From positions 23,068,684-23,132,683 of the forward strand of contig OW804102.1 of assembly GCA_942159475.1 (NCBI GenBank): a stretch of DNA of 64,000 bases, given 5' to 3'. The position numbers and the translations under genes were made by a program. Each line of letters begins with the position of its first letter. Position 1 is the first letter of the stretch. This DNA comes from Sthenelais limicola. Its lineage: Eukaryota; Annelida; Polychaeta; Phyllodocida; Sigalionidae. A model generated the notes under the pieces. It worked only from the letters and a program-made list of their open reading frames with translations, was not told where the DNA came from and ran no database searches. Shown here piece by piece: positions 34,763-48,400 of the stretch.

Positions 34763-36185
34763 AGGTTCCTCAAATACAAGCCATTCCTAGATCTAGTTCA
34801 AGCACGTGTATACATAACCAATTGTTATGTAAGAGCAGTACTTAAACAGACTTCTTCGAAACGTAGTAAACGTTGGATATACACTATAGTCCGCTTAACC
34901 TGAACTCGGTTTACCTCGCATATTTTACATCCATTGGACTCTCTCGATTTGACCAGTGCATTTATTGTATTCTTGAGAACACCTGGTTCATTTGCCTACC
35001 ATGTTCATGTTTTTTATTGGTAGCGTTTTATCACACAGATTAATTATATTCTCAGCTAGCCACAGAATTTTTCAGAAAGATTACAAATGACATCTTGTTT
35101 GTTATATCACCACAATATATAGACACTTATAGCTCTTTTTTTGTAAAACAATATATCTTTATTCTTTTACCTCTGTTCTAGAGCCCTTCACCATCGGAGG
35201 GGTGCATTTTTGCCACTTTAAGGATACCTCACTACACCAATATACTCCTTTTTACCGTATTAACAGGGGCATTTCAAACCACTCATTAATTAATCCAACA
35301 ACATTAATTATCTTAAGAGCTTGACTCAAAATCGAGCTATTTCAATACCTTCAAGTATCCAAGTTAACACGCCTGGAGGAACGGAACCATTTCTACTGCT
35401 GCGGTCGGTATAGTGTGTCATCTCCCAAGGACTGTTCGGAGATTAATCACCTTTGATTTCATGACCATCTTTTCTTATACCTCTTAGATAGTTCGTTAGC
35501 TAACCCGTACACTCTCTTGAAACTGTCTATACGTATTTCTGAGTAATTATAGTCTGATTTGTATTTTAATATGTATTTCATTGTATTTGCGAGCCTTTTC
35601 TACGGTTATATTTTGTATTATATGTTCCAGGGTTCAATACCCGTGATTATTAGATCGACAGGAAGCCATTTTCTCCGACTAAACTTGCAATGGCTTCCAT
35701 TACGGTATAATGTCCATGTTTTATTGATTGATTACATAATATTGCATAATATGTATGTAACATCATACAAAGATTCATATGGATACAAACGAAAAACGAT
35801 AGCAATATCGAGCTGTACCAAAGATAATAAAACGTTACAACAACAATATCAGACGTATAGTTATGCCATTTTTCATATTCAATATCTTCCAAAATTCATA
35901 TCGGACATTATATTAGACAACTTTTTCCCCCTATGTATTTGTATAGGAAGAAGGCCTCGCGTGGTTATTAAAGCTGAAAGCGACTCACAAGGACGGTTTC
36001 AGACACCAACTGCACTCACCTCGGCACCTGTAATACTTTCACCGTGCGAGAATCTGGGTCACCGCAATGAGAAATTTCCACAATGAGAAATTTCCACAAT
36101 GAGAATTAACCCAAAGTTAAATAAAGAACAGACAAATCTGCTATATTACTTTAATATTATACACAAAGAACATGCATGGAAATAT
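34763..36185. other. Intergenic stretch
   Basis: No supported gene or element. A 175-codon frame at 35559-36086 is AT-rich, matches nothing recognised, and ends in a 16-bp tandem repeat (AATGAGAAATTTCCAC, about 36067-36104). Confidence 0.45.
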
Positions 36186-36574
36186 GTGATGTCTTTCAGG
36201 AAAATGAGTCATAAGTAGCAAAAAAAAATAGATTTTGAGACACCATTATATTTGTAAAGATGAGATCAAGCTGATTCCAATGATAGTAAACAGTCTAATA
36301 ATCTAATAAGTATTTCTAGAATGTTTGATATTTTTATTTTTGAAAAAAAAGTTACCCATATTTCGGGGGGGGGGGGGCAATAAACAGTAAAGTTACTAAA
36401 TGTAATCCATATGAGGACCTTTAAAAAGAAAGGATATATTACATACATTGTCCTGCAATTTGATACATCGATCGATATAACTATGAGTGATAAACTCTCC
36501 AAAAATCAGAACATTCCAATTAAGTAATCTTGTAAAATAATAGCTTGTGACTCATTTCCCTGAAACACATCACA
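36186..36574. mobile_element. MITE family B, copy 1 (inverted relative to copies 2 and 3)
   Basis: Termini GTCTTTCAGGAAAATGAGTC and GACTCATTTCCCTGAAACAC are inverted repeats of about 25 bp. The internal GATGAGATCAAG word is the complement of CTTGATCTCATC in copy 3. A G-run interrupts it near 36366. Confidence 0.75.
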
Positions 36575-37124
36575 ATAGTAAACCCTATATTCGGCATATT
36601 TAATTTTAGAAATATCAAATTAAATAAGTATGCTACAACGTGGTGTAACATAAACTGTACGATTGGGAGACTTTTGAAATCGAAATAGTCGAAATAATCA
36701 CCAAAAAATACCAATAAATATTGGTGGTAACTTTAGTTGCCATTAGGGCTCTGCCATATTATATATATATGGCGAAACAGTGGTGACACCTGCCAGATAT
36801 TAGGATAAGTAACAGGTATAGACAATAAGAACACGTTTTTAATATATAATACTTTGTAATATAATAATATTTTAGGGACTATTCTAAGAGGTTTATCTAA
36901 GGGTTGTCCACCAGTGTTATGTCCGCGTATATGTGTAGTATAATATGTGTTAAGTGTGTCCTTTAGTGTATGTATGATCTAAACTAATTATCGTAATCGT
37001 AAGTTAAGACCAGGATTTTGCTTGATGAAGCTTGAGGACTTGGTAGTAGAGTGTATTGCTCACAGGGTAAAGGTTCCCTACCTAACTCCAACTTATAATA
37101 TTAATCTACAACTACTAACTGACT

Positions 37125-37205
37125 TAATTATCAGAGTCTCTCAGATCAGATAAAATTGGTATGTCAGTAATTGGACGCCCACTGCCATTATGCTAATGAA
37201 TTTCC
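37125..37205. repeat. Dispersed repeat family C, copy 2 (partial)
   Basis: Contains CTCTCAGATCAGATAAAATT and TCAGTAATTGGACGCCCACT, matching the same words in the copies near 50520 and 56400. Confidence 0.5.
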
Positions 37206-39498
37206 CAGACAAGACCATCTATATATTATATAGTCCTAATTAGATTTTAATGGGTTGGAAGCGAGCCATGAGCCATGAGCCTAGATTACTCACAGCTTGT
37301 TAAAGTAAGGGTTGACAGGTAAGGTAAGGTGAATGTAATGTCAACCAAGCTTTAGTGTACTCACACCTCCCGTGGGGGCATGTAGCAGAATTACACCTCC
37401 CCCTCGTGGCATGATGTGCCAACCAAGGGAGTGCTAAAACATTAAATTAATTATAACAATTCATTAGAGAAAACCCACCTTCCCACAAGTTGAAACAATA
37501 TGAATGAAAATTGATTGATTGAACTTTATTTGTACGAAATATATTATACATTTAGCGCCAAGTGGGTATTATATTAACTAGTCCTCACTAAGTTGGGTAT
37601 TCTGTAGCACCCTTGATAGTGGTAGTTTTTAGTATTAGTAAAAGAGTGAGCATTTTTACATACATACAGTTATGAATAAGTTGTCAATATCTTAACATTT
37701 TAACAGCCAAAGTACAACCAATTAATGCATTTACAGTTAGTTATAAAATCATAGTAATTCCAAAGACAAAATTAAATGAAAAATTAAATAAAAATTGTAA
37801 GTACTAACATATATGTAATGAGTATGGAATATCCAAACTAGGGTAGAAGTTGGATGAAAGAAAGAAGTGAACTTTATGAATGTTTGTGAGGAAAAGAGCG
37901 ATACCTATAGCGCCCCCACTGGAGTGTGGCGGGCATCATGTCACTTTCGTCACAGAACAACAGTAAAGGGACGAAATGACGATTTAAAATACGATGCATT
38001 GGTTTCACAGAGTCTTGCATTTTAATTTGAACTTTTAATGTGAACTAATGGATATGCCAACTATGAATGCATGGAATGTCTTTATAAATTACCAAATTAC
38101 CTTGGGATTATAACAGGGGATGGGAATATAACAGGGGATATTATTTTATGAATACTTGTATGTTTGTTAATGCTATTCACAGAGCTTTATTTGCAATATG
38201 GTAATAATTTAAAAAAAAAATCATGGATTGATCATGACATCTGTTGCATCCAATAGTGATAATCTCTCCGAATTACGTAATTGACACGGACTTTTTCTCC
38301 ATTGGGGTAGATATTAGGCACACCAGAAAAAACATTTCCAACACACTTAAACTATTTTCGACTTTCAGATTTTCATTTTCATTGTCTTGATTATTTCTCC
38401 ATTGCCGATATCTTTTCTCCCATTGCAGCCACCATAAAGTACATTCTGTTGTTCATAAATCTCGAATACTCAGGGAATTGGCAAGACTATCGCCGTCATG
38501 GATTCATGGACCTAGCTATACATGTATTGTCGCAATATAATTTCTATAGCCAGGTTGGGGGTAGTCCATCGTCGCTGCCTGCCGAGTCGATGCGTGCCAG
38601 GGATTTGTAACCTTTCTAGAGAACGAATAATTACACGCTGTTGGTGCGTGAGGTATTACTTATGCAAACCTTATAATAATTATGTTATATCGAAAGGAAT
38701 TATAAGCTTGGAACGTTTCCAAAGTTCAATATACATATGGCCTCCTTGTTTTCGACCTAACCAAAAGTAACGAAAATTAAGTCTTTAGAGTAAATATGTG
38801 TATAGGCGTACACTATGTATACATACAGTCTTCAAGTTGATATCCAATTTATAGACTTTCCCAATGTCAATTAAAACTTGTAACAGTGACAGACATAGGC
38901 CTACACAGTTGTCGTTGTCCTATCAGGGGGAACAGTAAAAAAGTATTTCGATTTCGGCCTCAATGATTAACAGGAGCATAGTTATAGTCTATACACAGCC
39001 TTACATGAGCGTAGACTAGAGCATAGTGGGCTCCAGTAAATAAATATAATGATGAATAGAAAACAAATGAATGAGAACCAAATAAATAGTATACGCTTGC
39101 GTAACAAGGTTAAAAGCTAGGTTAAAAACTGTGTACAAGCACGTGTTGGCTTTTACCCAATCCAACTAGCCTTGCTTCCGTAACGCCTGTCTTAGGTCGG
39201 AATCATTCAACGCTATATTCAAGGACTTATACATCCTTCCAACTAAATTGCCACTTCTGGATTTTGGTGTACACAGACGCATAGAACGACTGTTAAACTG
39301 TCGTCATTTGTCGTTCATATTTTGACTGAACTACTGGTTCCACTTGTAAGATTTTCATAGATCAACACAGTTCACGGACATGATTTTATAGACTGAAGGA
39401 GCGTGTCTATTTTCGGAGACACCATAGGGTTGGTGGTGACCAAAGGGTTGGTAGTGATAGAAGAAACCATGCGGAAGTTTGTTAACAGCAAGGCGAAT
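37206..39498. other. Intergenic stretch upstream of MOXD1
   Basis: No supported gene. At 37512-37535 there is an inverted LINE-like 3' tail (complement ACAAATAAAGTTCAATCAAT). The interval immediately before 39499 should hold the MOXD1 promoter and 5' UTR, but no core element is distinct. Confidence 0.45.
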
Positions 39499-42400
39499 AT
39501 GACCAATTTCAGTGTGACTGTGCTTTCCATTATATTTGTCATTTTAAATGTGAGCTTGTCTCCGGTCCTCTCGGCCATCGCCATCTACAATGTGGACCCT
39601 GAAGTTGTTACTACGGAAACCTACATTCATGGAGCTGAAATGGACACACAAGGTATGTTGCTATGTTTAAAAAAGGTATGTTGTTATGTTTAAAAAGAAT
39701 AACAAAAATGCCCATTTCTGTTTGCCATATGCCATTTTCATGACTATATTTTGAGTAGGAAAGTCATGTGATTGCAGGTGGCGCAGCGATCGAAGGGATT
39801 GCATTTTGAGCGGTATTAGTTGCATATTCTATAGAGTCCCATACTGAACTTTTGAACTTCAATTAATGCCCTTAAAAATATAGAAAACATTCTTGAAATA
39901 ATAAAAACAAAGTTTTTCGTAGTATCTCCGATTTTGGGAAAAAGTCTATTTCTCATTGTTTTCATTTAGAAACAGGTGTATGCATACCGATATATACCCA
40001 TACAATATTGGGTGGTTATTTATGTATGCAAATTATCAGGGCATAACCCTGTCTGGATATTTTCCTCTATATAGGGCAGAACCCCCAGTAAACTCCCTAA
40101 GAGCACTTACACCCGCTTCAGTGACCCTCTTGGGATTGTCAGTCACCAGGGCTGCCAACCTTTGGAAAATTTGAGAAAAATGACAGCTATTTCAGGCCAT
40201 TCTGGTGATTTTGAGGAGAGTCTGAGCCGAATTATAACCAACAAATGCTTAGTCTTATAAATTCCAACTATGTTTTGGAGATACGAACAGAGCAAATCTA
40301 GCTAAGACATATATGGAGGTACCAGAAATTGTATTTTAAACATTAGGATTAATTTTTAAGAGCATTCAAGTATTTTCCTTAGCCAGGCAATGTACAATTT
40401 GCCTTCATAAATCCTCTAAAAAAATCCACGTAGCTCCACAGTTAAACACAAATTTGGTGCAAAATACATTTCAACGTCATCTTCATTATTTCTCTAAATG
40501 TTTTCTTTAACTTTACTTTAATATTGTTCTAAGATTGAATTAAATTTGAGGTGACGGCTGGAAGACCTGGATTTTATCCAGAAGCCTGGTCACCTATTTT
40601 TCTATCCTGTACCTGTATAACCTCAGACAAATAAAGTATTTTTCAATTCAATTCAATTAAATATATTTCAATCTAATCTGGCTGAATATGAAATAGAATC
40701 TTCTCTGCTTATCAAGAATTGCTAAACTAAGTCAGGGTATGACGAAAATCACAATTATAATTATATTTTTGTGAGATTGTAACTGTCTTTTAACCTGAAT
40801 AACATTTTGTCCCAAAAAAAAGAAAAGAAAAAGAAAAAAGAAACCCCAAGTGAATATATATGTAGGTGAATAACATAGGGGACTCTTATGAGCATTTCTT
40901 ATGAGCAGACTTGAATAGTACAACCCAAGTTGACATTATAAAATCAATGAAGAATAAACAAATGGCAAGGTTGTGAGCAACCTGTTCATGCAATACAGCA
41001 TGAACTCACATAATTTCTTCATAAATACATTTTGGTTCGACGTTGAGTTGTACATAACTTTCCTTTTTTCTTTTTAAAAGTTCAACAAGATCCATTGAAT
41101 AAAGATATAATCTTTATTAAAGGGTCGGAATAAAGTACAGTATTCCAGGGTAATAGGAAATACATAGAGATATTTAACGCAACATCAGAAAGAGAGAGTT
41201 AAAATAAAATACATTATTTCAAGAATAATGAGCAAGGAATATAATAATAAAGCTCACCATGTCGCATACAATATATCCAATAAGAGAGTCGAAACAAAAT
41301 ACATTATTTCTGGAAAATGAGCAGGAATAATTGTTGCTGCCAGTAGGCTGATTTACAAGAATCTTTCTTTTTAATGAAAAGGTTCAGATGGACATATCTT
41401 CTAGTTATAAGGAATTCGGATTTCAATCAATAATAAAATGGCATATAGGCTACACTGTTTACTTTTTTTAATAACTAGGTGGAACCTTTCAGTCACATCA
41501 GTAGGCTACGAAATACAGGTTTGTTTGAAGTTTAGTTGCTTGACCAATAAGTCCAATTTTAAGGTCTTTACAAAGTCACTGGTATGGTCGGAAAAAAACC
41601 CAAATTCCGAAATTATTAATGTTTTAGGGTTAGATTTTCAAATCCTCCAAAAAGCCGGAGAAAAGCAGCTTTTTAAGGGTTCAAATCCGGAGGCCGGAGA
41701 TGGGCATTTTAGGACCCCAAAAGGCCGGAGCCTCCGGCCAAAGGCCGGAGAGTTGGCAGCCCTGTCAGTCGGACAATCTTCTCTACTGCTGGACTCTCTA
41801 CATCACTTCGGGAACTTGCATGTCCCCGTCCCGCCTCCCCGGCCATCCGGGCCGCCGCCCAAGACAGGGGACGCCGGGGGCGACCAGGACAAGAAGGAGG
41901 GAGAAGAGAAGACCGAGGGTGAAAATATAGATACACTGGAAGCAGATCTGGATCAGTTCATAAACGGGGAGACTGGATCCGGGGAAGATGGGGCTAAGCA
42001 ACCGGCCGTAGGAGGGGCCATGTTTGGCTCAGACCCCAGGATTAATCTCACACTGCGCTCTGCCACCAAGAAAGCACTTAGGATTGTGAATTTCATGCCA
42101 GAAAAAATAGCCCTGCGCCTGGCAGCTAAGAAGAAGGAAAAAATGTCACTGGTGGAAGGGAAAGAAGGGACATACACCATCAAGGTGGATGACCACTCAC
42201 TATAGCTCACTATAGCTGAGTGGGGAGCAGCTAATTTACGCCTGCTGCATCAGCTCCTAGTGACGGGGGATCTAAAGCGCGAAGACGTGGAATACTACCA
42301 TGCCTACACTGTGAGTGTATATGAATACTTGGATCATTACGAGTGGCATAGTATATTGGAGTATGACACCAGATATCGTGAGATACAGGCACAGTATGGG

Positions 42401-45400
42401 TTTGGTTGGGGCACACCCGTGATGTCCCTAACTGCTTCGATACTAACCGCCCGGAAACAACCTGCCAAGGACAAGGGAAACAGTCAGGGGAAAGGGCATA
42501 AGGATAATCAGGCGTCCAAAGCCTCTGAACCCTGCAGGCTATTCAGAACCAAGGACGGCTGCCCCTATGGGGAGAAGTGTATATATAGCCACAGCAAAAC
42601 CCCAAAGGAGGGGCCAAAAAACGGGGAGTGATTTGGGGGGATGGAGCGCTGATCTATGAAGCCTGGAAGGAGTGTTTAGCCCCAGATGACAAGGATCGAG
42701 AATACATACTCAGCGGGGTTAAACATGGGTTTCGGATCACCAATGCCTCAACACCACCCGAATTGGCCTTCATGGACAATTACTTATCGTGTACAAAGGA
42801 TAGTGCTTTACCTATAGTAGAACAGCAAATCACAGTTGAACTAAACAATAATCGTTATATATCAGTGGATCAGCTAATGACTATTACCTCAGCGCTGGGG
42901 GCTATACCTAAGCCTGATTCAAATAAAGTTAGACTAATACATGACTGTAGTCGGCCATTGGGGAAGGCCGTAAATGATCTAGCTGTACACCAACCCTTCA
43001 GTTATCAAAGCTTCGATGAAGCTCTCACAATGGTCACACCTGGGGGATGGATGTGTAAAATGGACTTGCAAGGGGCCTACCGGTCAGTCAGAGTACACCC
43101 CGCCGACCACCCGGTATTGGGGCTGAGTTGGACTTTTACAGGACAGGACCACCCCACCTACATGTATGACAGCCGTCTGCCTTTTGGAGCGAGACTGTCT
43201 CCGGGAATATTTAATACTCTCACACAATCTATTCGCAGAATGATGACTAGGATGGGTTTTCCAAACCTGGTCGTATACTGCGATGATTTCTTGTACTTAT
43301 CTGACGACCACACCCATAGCATCAATGCCCTCAATGCACTCATTAACTTGTGCCGGAGATTGGGGTTTTCTATCAACTACAACAAAGTGATTGGACCAAC
43401 TCAAAGACTCTCTTTCTTGGGGATAGAAATTGATATGAATACCATGTGTCTGGGATTACCAGCCGATAAGATACATGACCTGATATCTCTGCTGATGGAG
43501 ACTCTGGGAAAGAAGAACATTAGTAAGCGAGCCTTGCAAAGCCTCGTCGGAAAACTTAATTGGGCGAGGCGTGTTTTCCACGGTGGGAAACACTTTGTAC
43601 ACCACATCTATGATAGGATTAAGACATTAACCACGCCTTGGCACCGTTGTCGGGTGACACAAGCTATGCGACTGGATGTTCAGTGGTGGATTGATCAAGC
43701 CCGTATGTTTAACGGCTCTCTTCCACTGATTAACGAGCGCGCTTACACACCCGTCACCATTGATACCTGCCAGACAGGCACTTGGGTGAGTGGTTCTACA
43801 TTAATTGGAGCGATTGGCCAGGAATGCAGGCCAAGCACATTAATTACAAGGAAGTGCTAACGCTGGAACCAGCATGTGCCATCTTTGGGCCAAGATGGGC
43901 CGATAAAAATGTCACAGTACACTGTGACTCAAAAGCTGCCATCGGTATGATAAACAAGGGCCGGTCCCCTGATGAGGACATTAACGCAGCTCTCAAACGT
44001 ATATACCACATGTCCATGGTATACAATTTCAGACTGACTGCACTCCATTACCCGGGCCGGTACAACACTCTGGCTGATGTGATCTCTTGGATGGAAGAGC
44101 CAGGGGGTGTGGCCCACATGGAGCGCACTCTAGCGGCGGTGGGCACCTGAGATGGAGCAGATCCTCCTAGAGGAAGTCAGAAAATACCAGGACCAAGCAT
44201 GGGCACCTAATACCAAGAAGGCCTACGATACACACCGAAGGACCTACTTCAGGTTCTGCCAACTTTACCACAAGACACCTGCGCCAGCAACTTCACATGT
44301 GCTATGTTTATATTCTGCCTGGCTAGCCCGCAGGCTCTCATACAACAGTATTAAGCAATACTTAAACATTGTGCGTATATTACATGAAGAACAAGGGTAT
44401 GCAAACCCTCTCAATATGGATTACCAACTACGAGCCACACTCAAAGGCATACACCGAGTGAAAGGTTCCCAGGTAACAAGGAAAGCCCCCATCACACCTG
44501 AGTTACTTTTAGTCATCAGAGCCAATCTATCATTGCTGGATCCTAGAGACATGGCTATTTGGGCGGCATGTATGATTATGTTTTATGGTTGTCTTCACAA
44601 ATCTAATGTTTTCGCAGACCCAGCAAAACCTGCTAATGCGATACCTATAAGGAAAGAGGATTTTACCTTCACACCGACAGGTATTGTGATTAAAATCGTG
44701 TGGGCCAAAACCAATCAATACAAGGACAATGATCATGTGGTGACCCTGCCCCGTGTATGGGGTCACAAGCTTTGCCCAGTGAGGGCAGTATACGCGCTAC
44801 TACAAAGTGCCCCTTCTGTGCCCCCGAGTGCACCTGCACTAAGTTACCAAGTGGGGGATAGGACCTGGGTACTGCACTCTCAGGACTTCATAGACCGGGT
44901 TAGATCCACCCTGGGGGAAAAGGTCCAAGACACCAGCACCATCAGCTGCCACAGTTTCCGTCGGGGTTCAGCGACCTGGGGTCACAGGAGTGGTCTCGAT
45001 GCTGACTCTATACGAATGCTAGGGAATTGGCATTCAGTCTGCTACCAGAATTATTTGAAACCTGAAATTGAAGACAGGATGGACATGACCAAGGTTATGA
45101 CGAAAAAACTCCCCGAGTAATCACTACTCACTAAATTTGGACTTTGGGACATGAGGAGTAAAGTGAACAGTCAAATAGACAGTGCGGGGACAATTGGTGG
45201 TCGTTAATTGGTTTCTGTAATTGTTATATAATTACTGTGTTGTAAGAATACCTTTAATTGATCTGTAATTGATTCCTTTTATTTCTGTAATTCCTACCAT
45301 TGACTGATTATATATAATTGTTTATCTAATTGATATCTCTAATTGATTTCTCTTTATTACCTCAATTGCTCCTTTCCATTTAATGTATTATTGGCGCGCG

Positions 45401-48400
45401 CGCAAAGAACTGTAAAATAGGGCTTCCACTTACACGTCAAACGTGACCACCGTCAAGAGTGGCCAGTGGCGATGGTCGAACAGTGACCACCCATGGCCAT
45501 TTTTGACCGTCGCTCTTGACCGTCCTCGGTATACACATACACGTCAAAAAGTGCCAGAATGGTCACCGTCGGACGGTCCCCCAGGGACCACCAGACTTTT
45601 TATTTATTACTGTATGGACATTTCTGGTCGTATTTCTGCATATATATTAGCAAAGCATCGATCTCCAGACTCTACCAAACTCTCCTTGATATTACTAGAT
45701 ATATTATTTGAAATATATATTTAGAAAATAGGCTTGGCAAACAGAGCCAGGTTCACTGCCTTGTGTTATGGGACTGGATTTTTAGCAACTAGAGAGAGTG
45801 GGCTAGTGAGACTTCTTATATTATTTTTATTGTTCCTGATGGATCTGCATATTATGTAATATTGATATGTACCTTCACAATGATTATTATTTAAATCATT
45901 AATCAATTCGAATTCTAAATTAATTGTTTTTTTCTGTGTTTTTTTCCCAAACCAAAGGTGCTTATGATCTTGATGAGCCTCCTGTTCATTCCTGTTCACT
46001 TATGTGAACTTTAGAGTATATTTATACATTTATTTTTATCGTTTAAATTGATTTATATAGAACTAGCAAAGTACCCGTCCTCTGGACGGTCACTCTCTCT
46101 CCCCACACTTTCCCCTCTCTCTGTTTTCCCTCCCCGTCTTTTCTGTCTTTCATACAGGTCTGTCTTTCTCTCCCAAACCCATCTCCGTCCCCCCCCCCTC
46201 TGCCTCCCCCAACTCCCTCCCCTCTTCCTCATTATAGAACTATTATTTCTCATTAAGCATACAGTTACATACGATCTGTCTGTACTACTCTGAAGTGTGT
46301 TGATCTTCCCAGATTTCCTGATATATTTTAGGGGTCCTGATGCCTAAATCGACAAACTGACATAGCCATTTCTTATGATCGACAAACGACATTGACCCTT
46401 TCTTAGAGTGACAAATCGACATGGGATTCTGGTGACAAGGGACAAATGCTCATCCTTAGTGTGACAAATCGACATGATAAGCATGTTACACCTAACGACA
46501 AAGTAAGAGAGATGATTGTAATGAATTTCGTCTAATCAAAATTGTTGCTTCTCAGATCTACCAGACCCCCTCCCCATATTACCTTTTCAGAAACTCATCG
46601 TTTTAAGCGTTTTCAGACATAAGAGCGACTGTCACAGCCTTTCCTTACACATTGAGTCAGGTATTTTGGGTTACTTTAATATATCCAGTATATCCAGCTA
46701 TATATGACACAGGTCTACTTTTCTGCTTATATAATCAGGTATTGAATATTCATTGGTGATATATTGATTTATATTGCATTATTATATAATGAGTGAGAGT
46801 TGGGTTCATTAACATAGCCTACATTGAAATATCTTTACCTCATATTCATTATGATCTGCATCTGAAAACCTGTTTAATATAATTCTAAAAGACACAACAA
46901 TCCTTACTCATTATGAAACTATAATTAATTCGCCTAATAATGTCTAAAATTTTGTCCGGATATAAATACTCATTGCTCAAAAACTATTTGAGCCTTTTCC
47001 AGAATTTAAAATGTATTACATGCCTGAACATATTTATTTGACTGTCCTAAAATCATATAATTATTGAATGATTATCTGTACCTCATTTGGTAATCGTTGC
47101 TAGTAGGGTATTATAGAAGGTGAATATTTTACCAATATGAAATAGATATACATGTATTAAATTATTAATTAACGTCTGTACAGGCAAGTTAATTATGTTA
47201 TATTCATATAGCTATGAACTTATATTGTATACCAAACGAACTGGGACCATGTCAGCATCACAGAGCTTTTTAAAGTATTCCAATCCGTTGAGAAATGGCG
47301 ACACAGTGGCCCAATATGTGAACTCCGAATTTAGTCTGAATAAAAGAGAATTTCACCGAATTCGACACAGGTGACAATAATACAATGATCAGGATGAAAA
47401 TATTACTTAATACTAACAAATACTCATACATATTACACTTTTTAAGTCGAAATAGTCGAAATAATCACTAGAAATACCAACAATTAATCATAAATCAATG
47501 GAAATGATAAAAATAAATGTACAGATGAACTCCAAACCATTCACCAAAATGGTCATTAACATATTCGGCACCAGGAAAACACCCACATATCTAAATAGGC
47601 AGTAAAATATGCCCAAAATGTCCCTAAATTAATAAAAATCAAGTGAAATGATAAAAATAAACATAAAATAAATGTCCAAATGTACTGCAAAATATTAACA
47701 TGAGTCAACCAGAGGTATCAGAGATAATGATAAACTTCAGTATGACCATAAATACCTAAATACCTTGCTTTGGTCACTTTTGACCGTCACCCTTGACGGC
47801 TGCCCCTCCGGTCAAAGAAGTACCCTGTGACTTCTTTGACCGGAGGGGTGACGGTCAAACGGGAGCAAGGGACGGTCAAACGGTCCCATGCGACCGTCCG
47901 ACGGTCGCCTCGGTATCCACTTACACGTCGGTCAAAATGTGCCATGGCACCGTTCGACGGTGACCGCGTGGTACCGACCAACGTGTAAGTGGAAGCCGAG
48001 CTTAAAGTCTTAGCTGAGTTTGAATAAAGACTCCCTTACCCACACCATTGTTGAGTTAACAGGGCATAAAGCAACCAATCCCACAGCCACAACCCACAGC
48101 CACAACCCACAGCCCACCCACAGGACATATATATGGGTGAAATCGCCAGAAAATGTACAATTCACCTTCACCAATTCTCTCAAATAACCCAAATTTAAGA
48201 CAAAATTAAGGTTCGAAATACAGTTCAATATGACTTAACAGATTGTTTGAATCAAGGCAATACTAAATATACTCAGATATACCTTGGAGTAAAGGATATA
48301 CCTAGTTTTGACGATTTTTCGGGCTAATTTAGCAGAATTTACTAAATATGTTGCCAATTTCTTGGAAAATCTGACCCATATCTTACCGGGAGTTTGCATA

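Larger units (their letters stand above)
39956..45420 (+). mobile_element. DIRS/Ngaro-like tyrosine-recombinase retrotransposon, decayed
   Basis: Order: gag-like ORF1, RT, RNase H, then tyrosine recombinase directly after RNase H with no methyltransferase between, as in Ngaro-type members of the DIRS order. Breaks: a hAT-like insertion in ORF1, an in-frame TAG at 42203, and a frameshift between RT and RNase H near 43780. Split direct repeats expected for Ngaro were not recognised, so both ends are estimates. The left end lies upstream of 40139, because the gag frame continues there. Same strand as MOXD1. Confidence 0.72.

Noticed and set aside
35559..36086. 175-codon open frame, plus strand
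   Set aside because: No recognisable domain, AT-driven composition, no splice context, and its end lies in a tandem repeat.
39372..39584. 70-codon minus-strand frame with a signal-like start
   Set aside because: Antisense shadow of MOXD1 exon 1, which itself encodes a hydrophobic signal peptide.
41438..41764. Apparent N-terminus of the gag frame starting at 41438
   Set aside because: This part lies within the hAT-like insertion; the true upstream gag frame is before 40139.
45121..48000. CRISPR-like or bacterial-type repeat array
   Set aside because: The repeated GACCGTC words are irregularly spaced, on both strands and bounded by transposon TIRs; the genome is eukaryotic.
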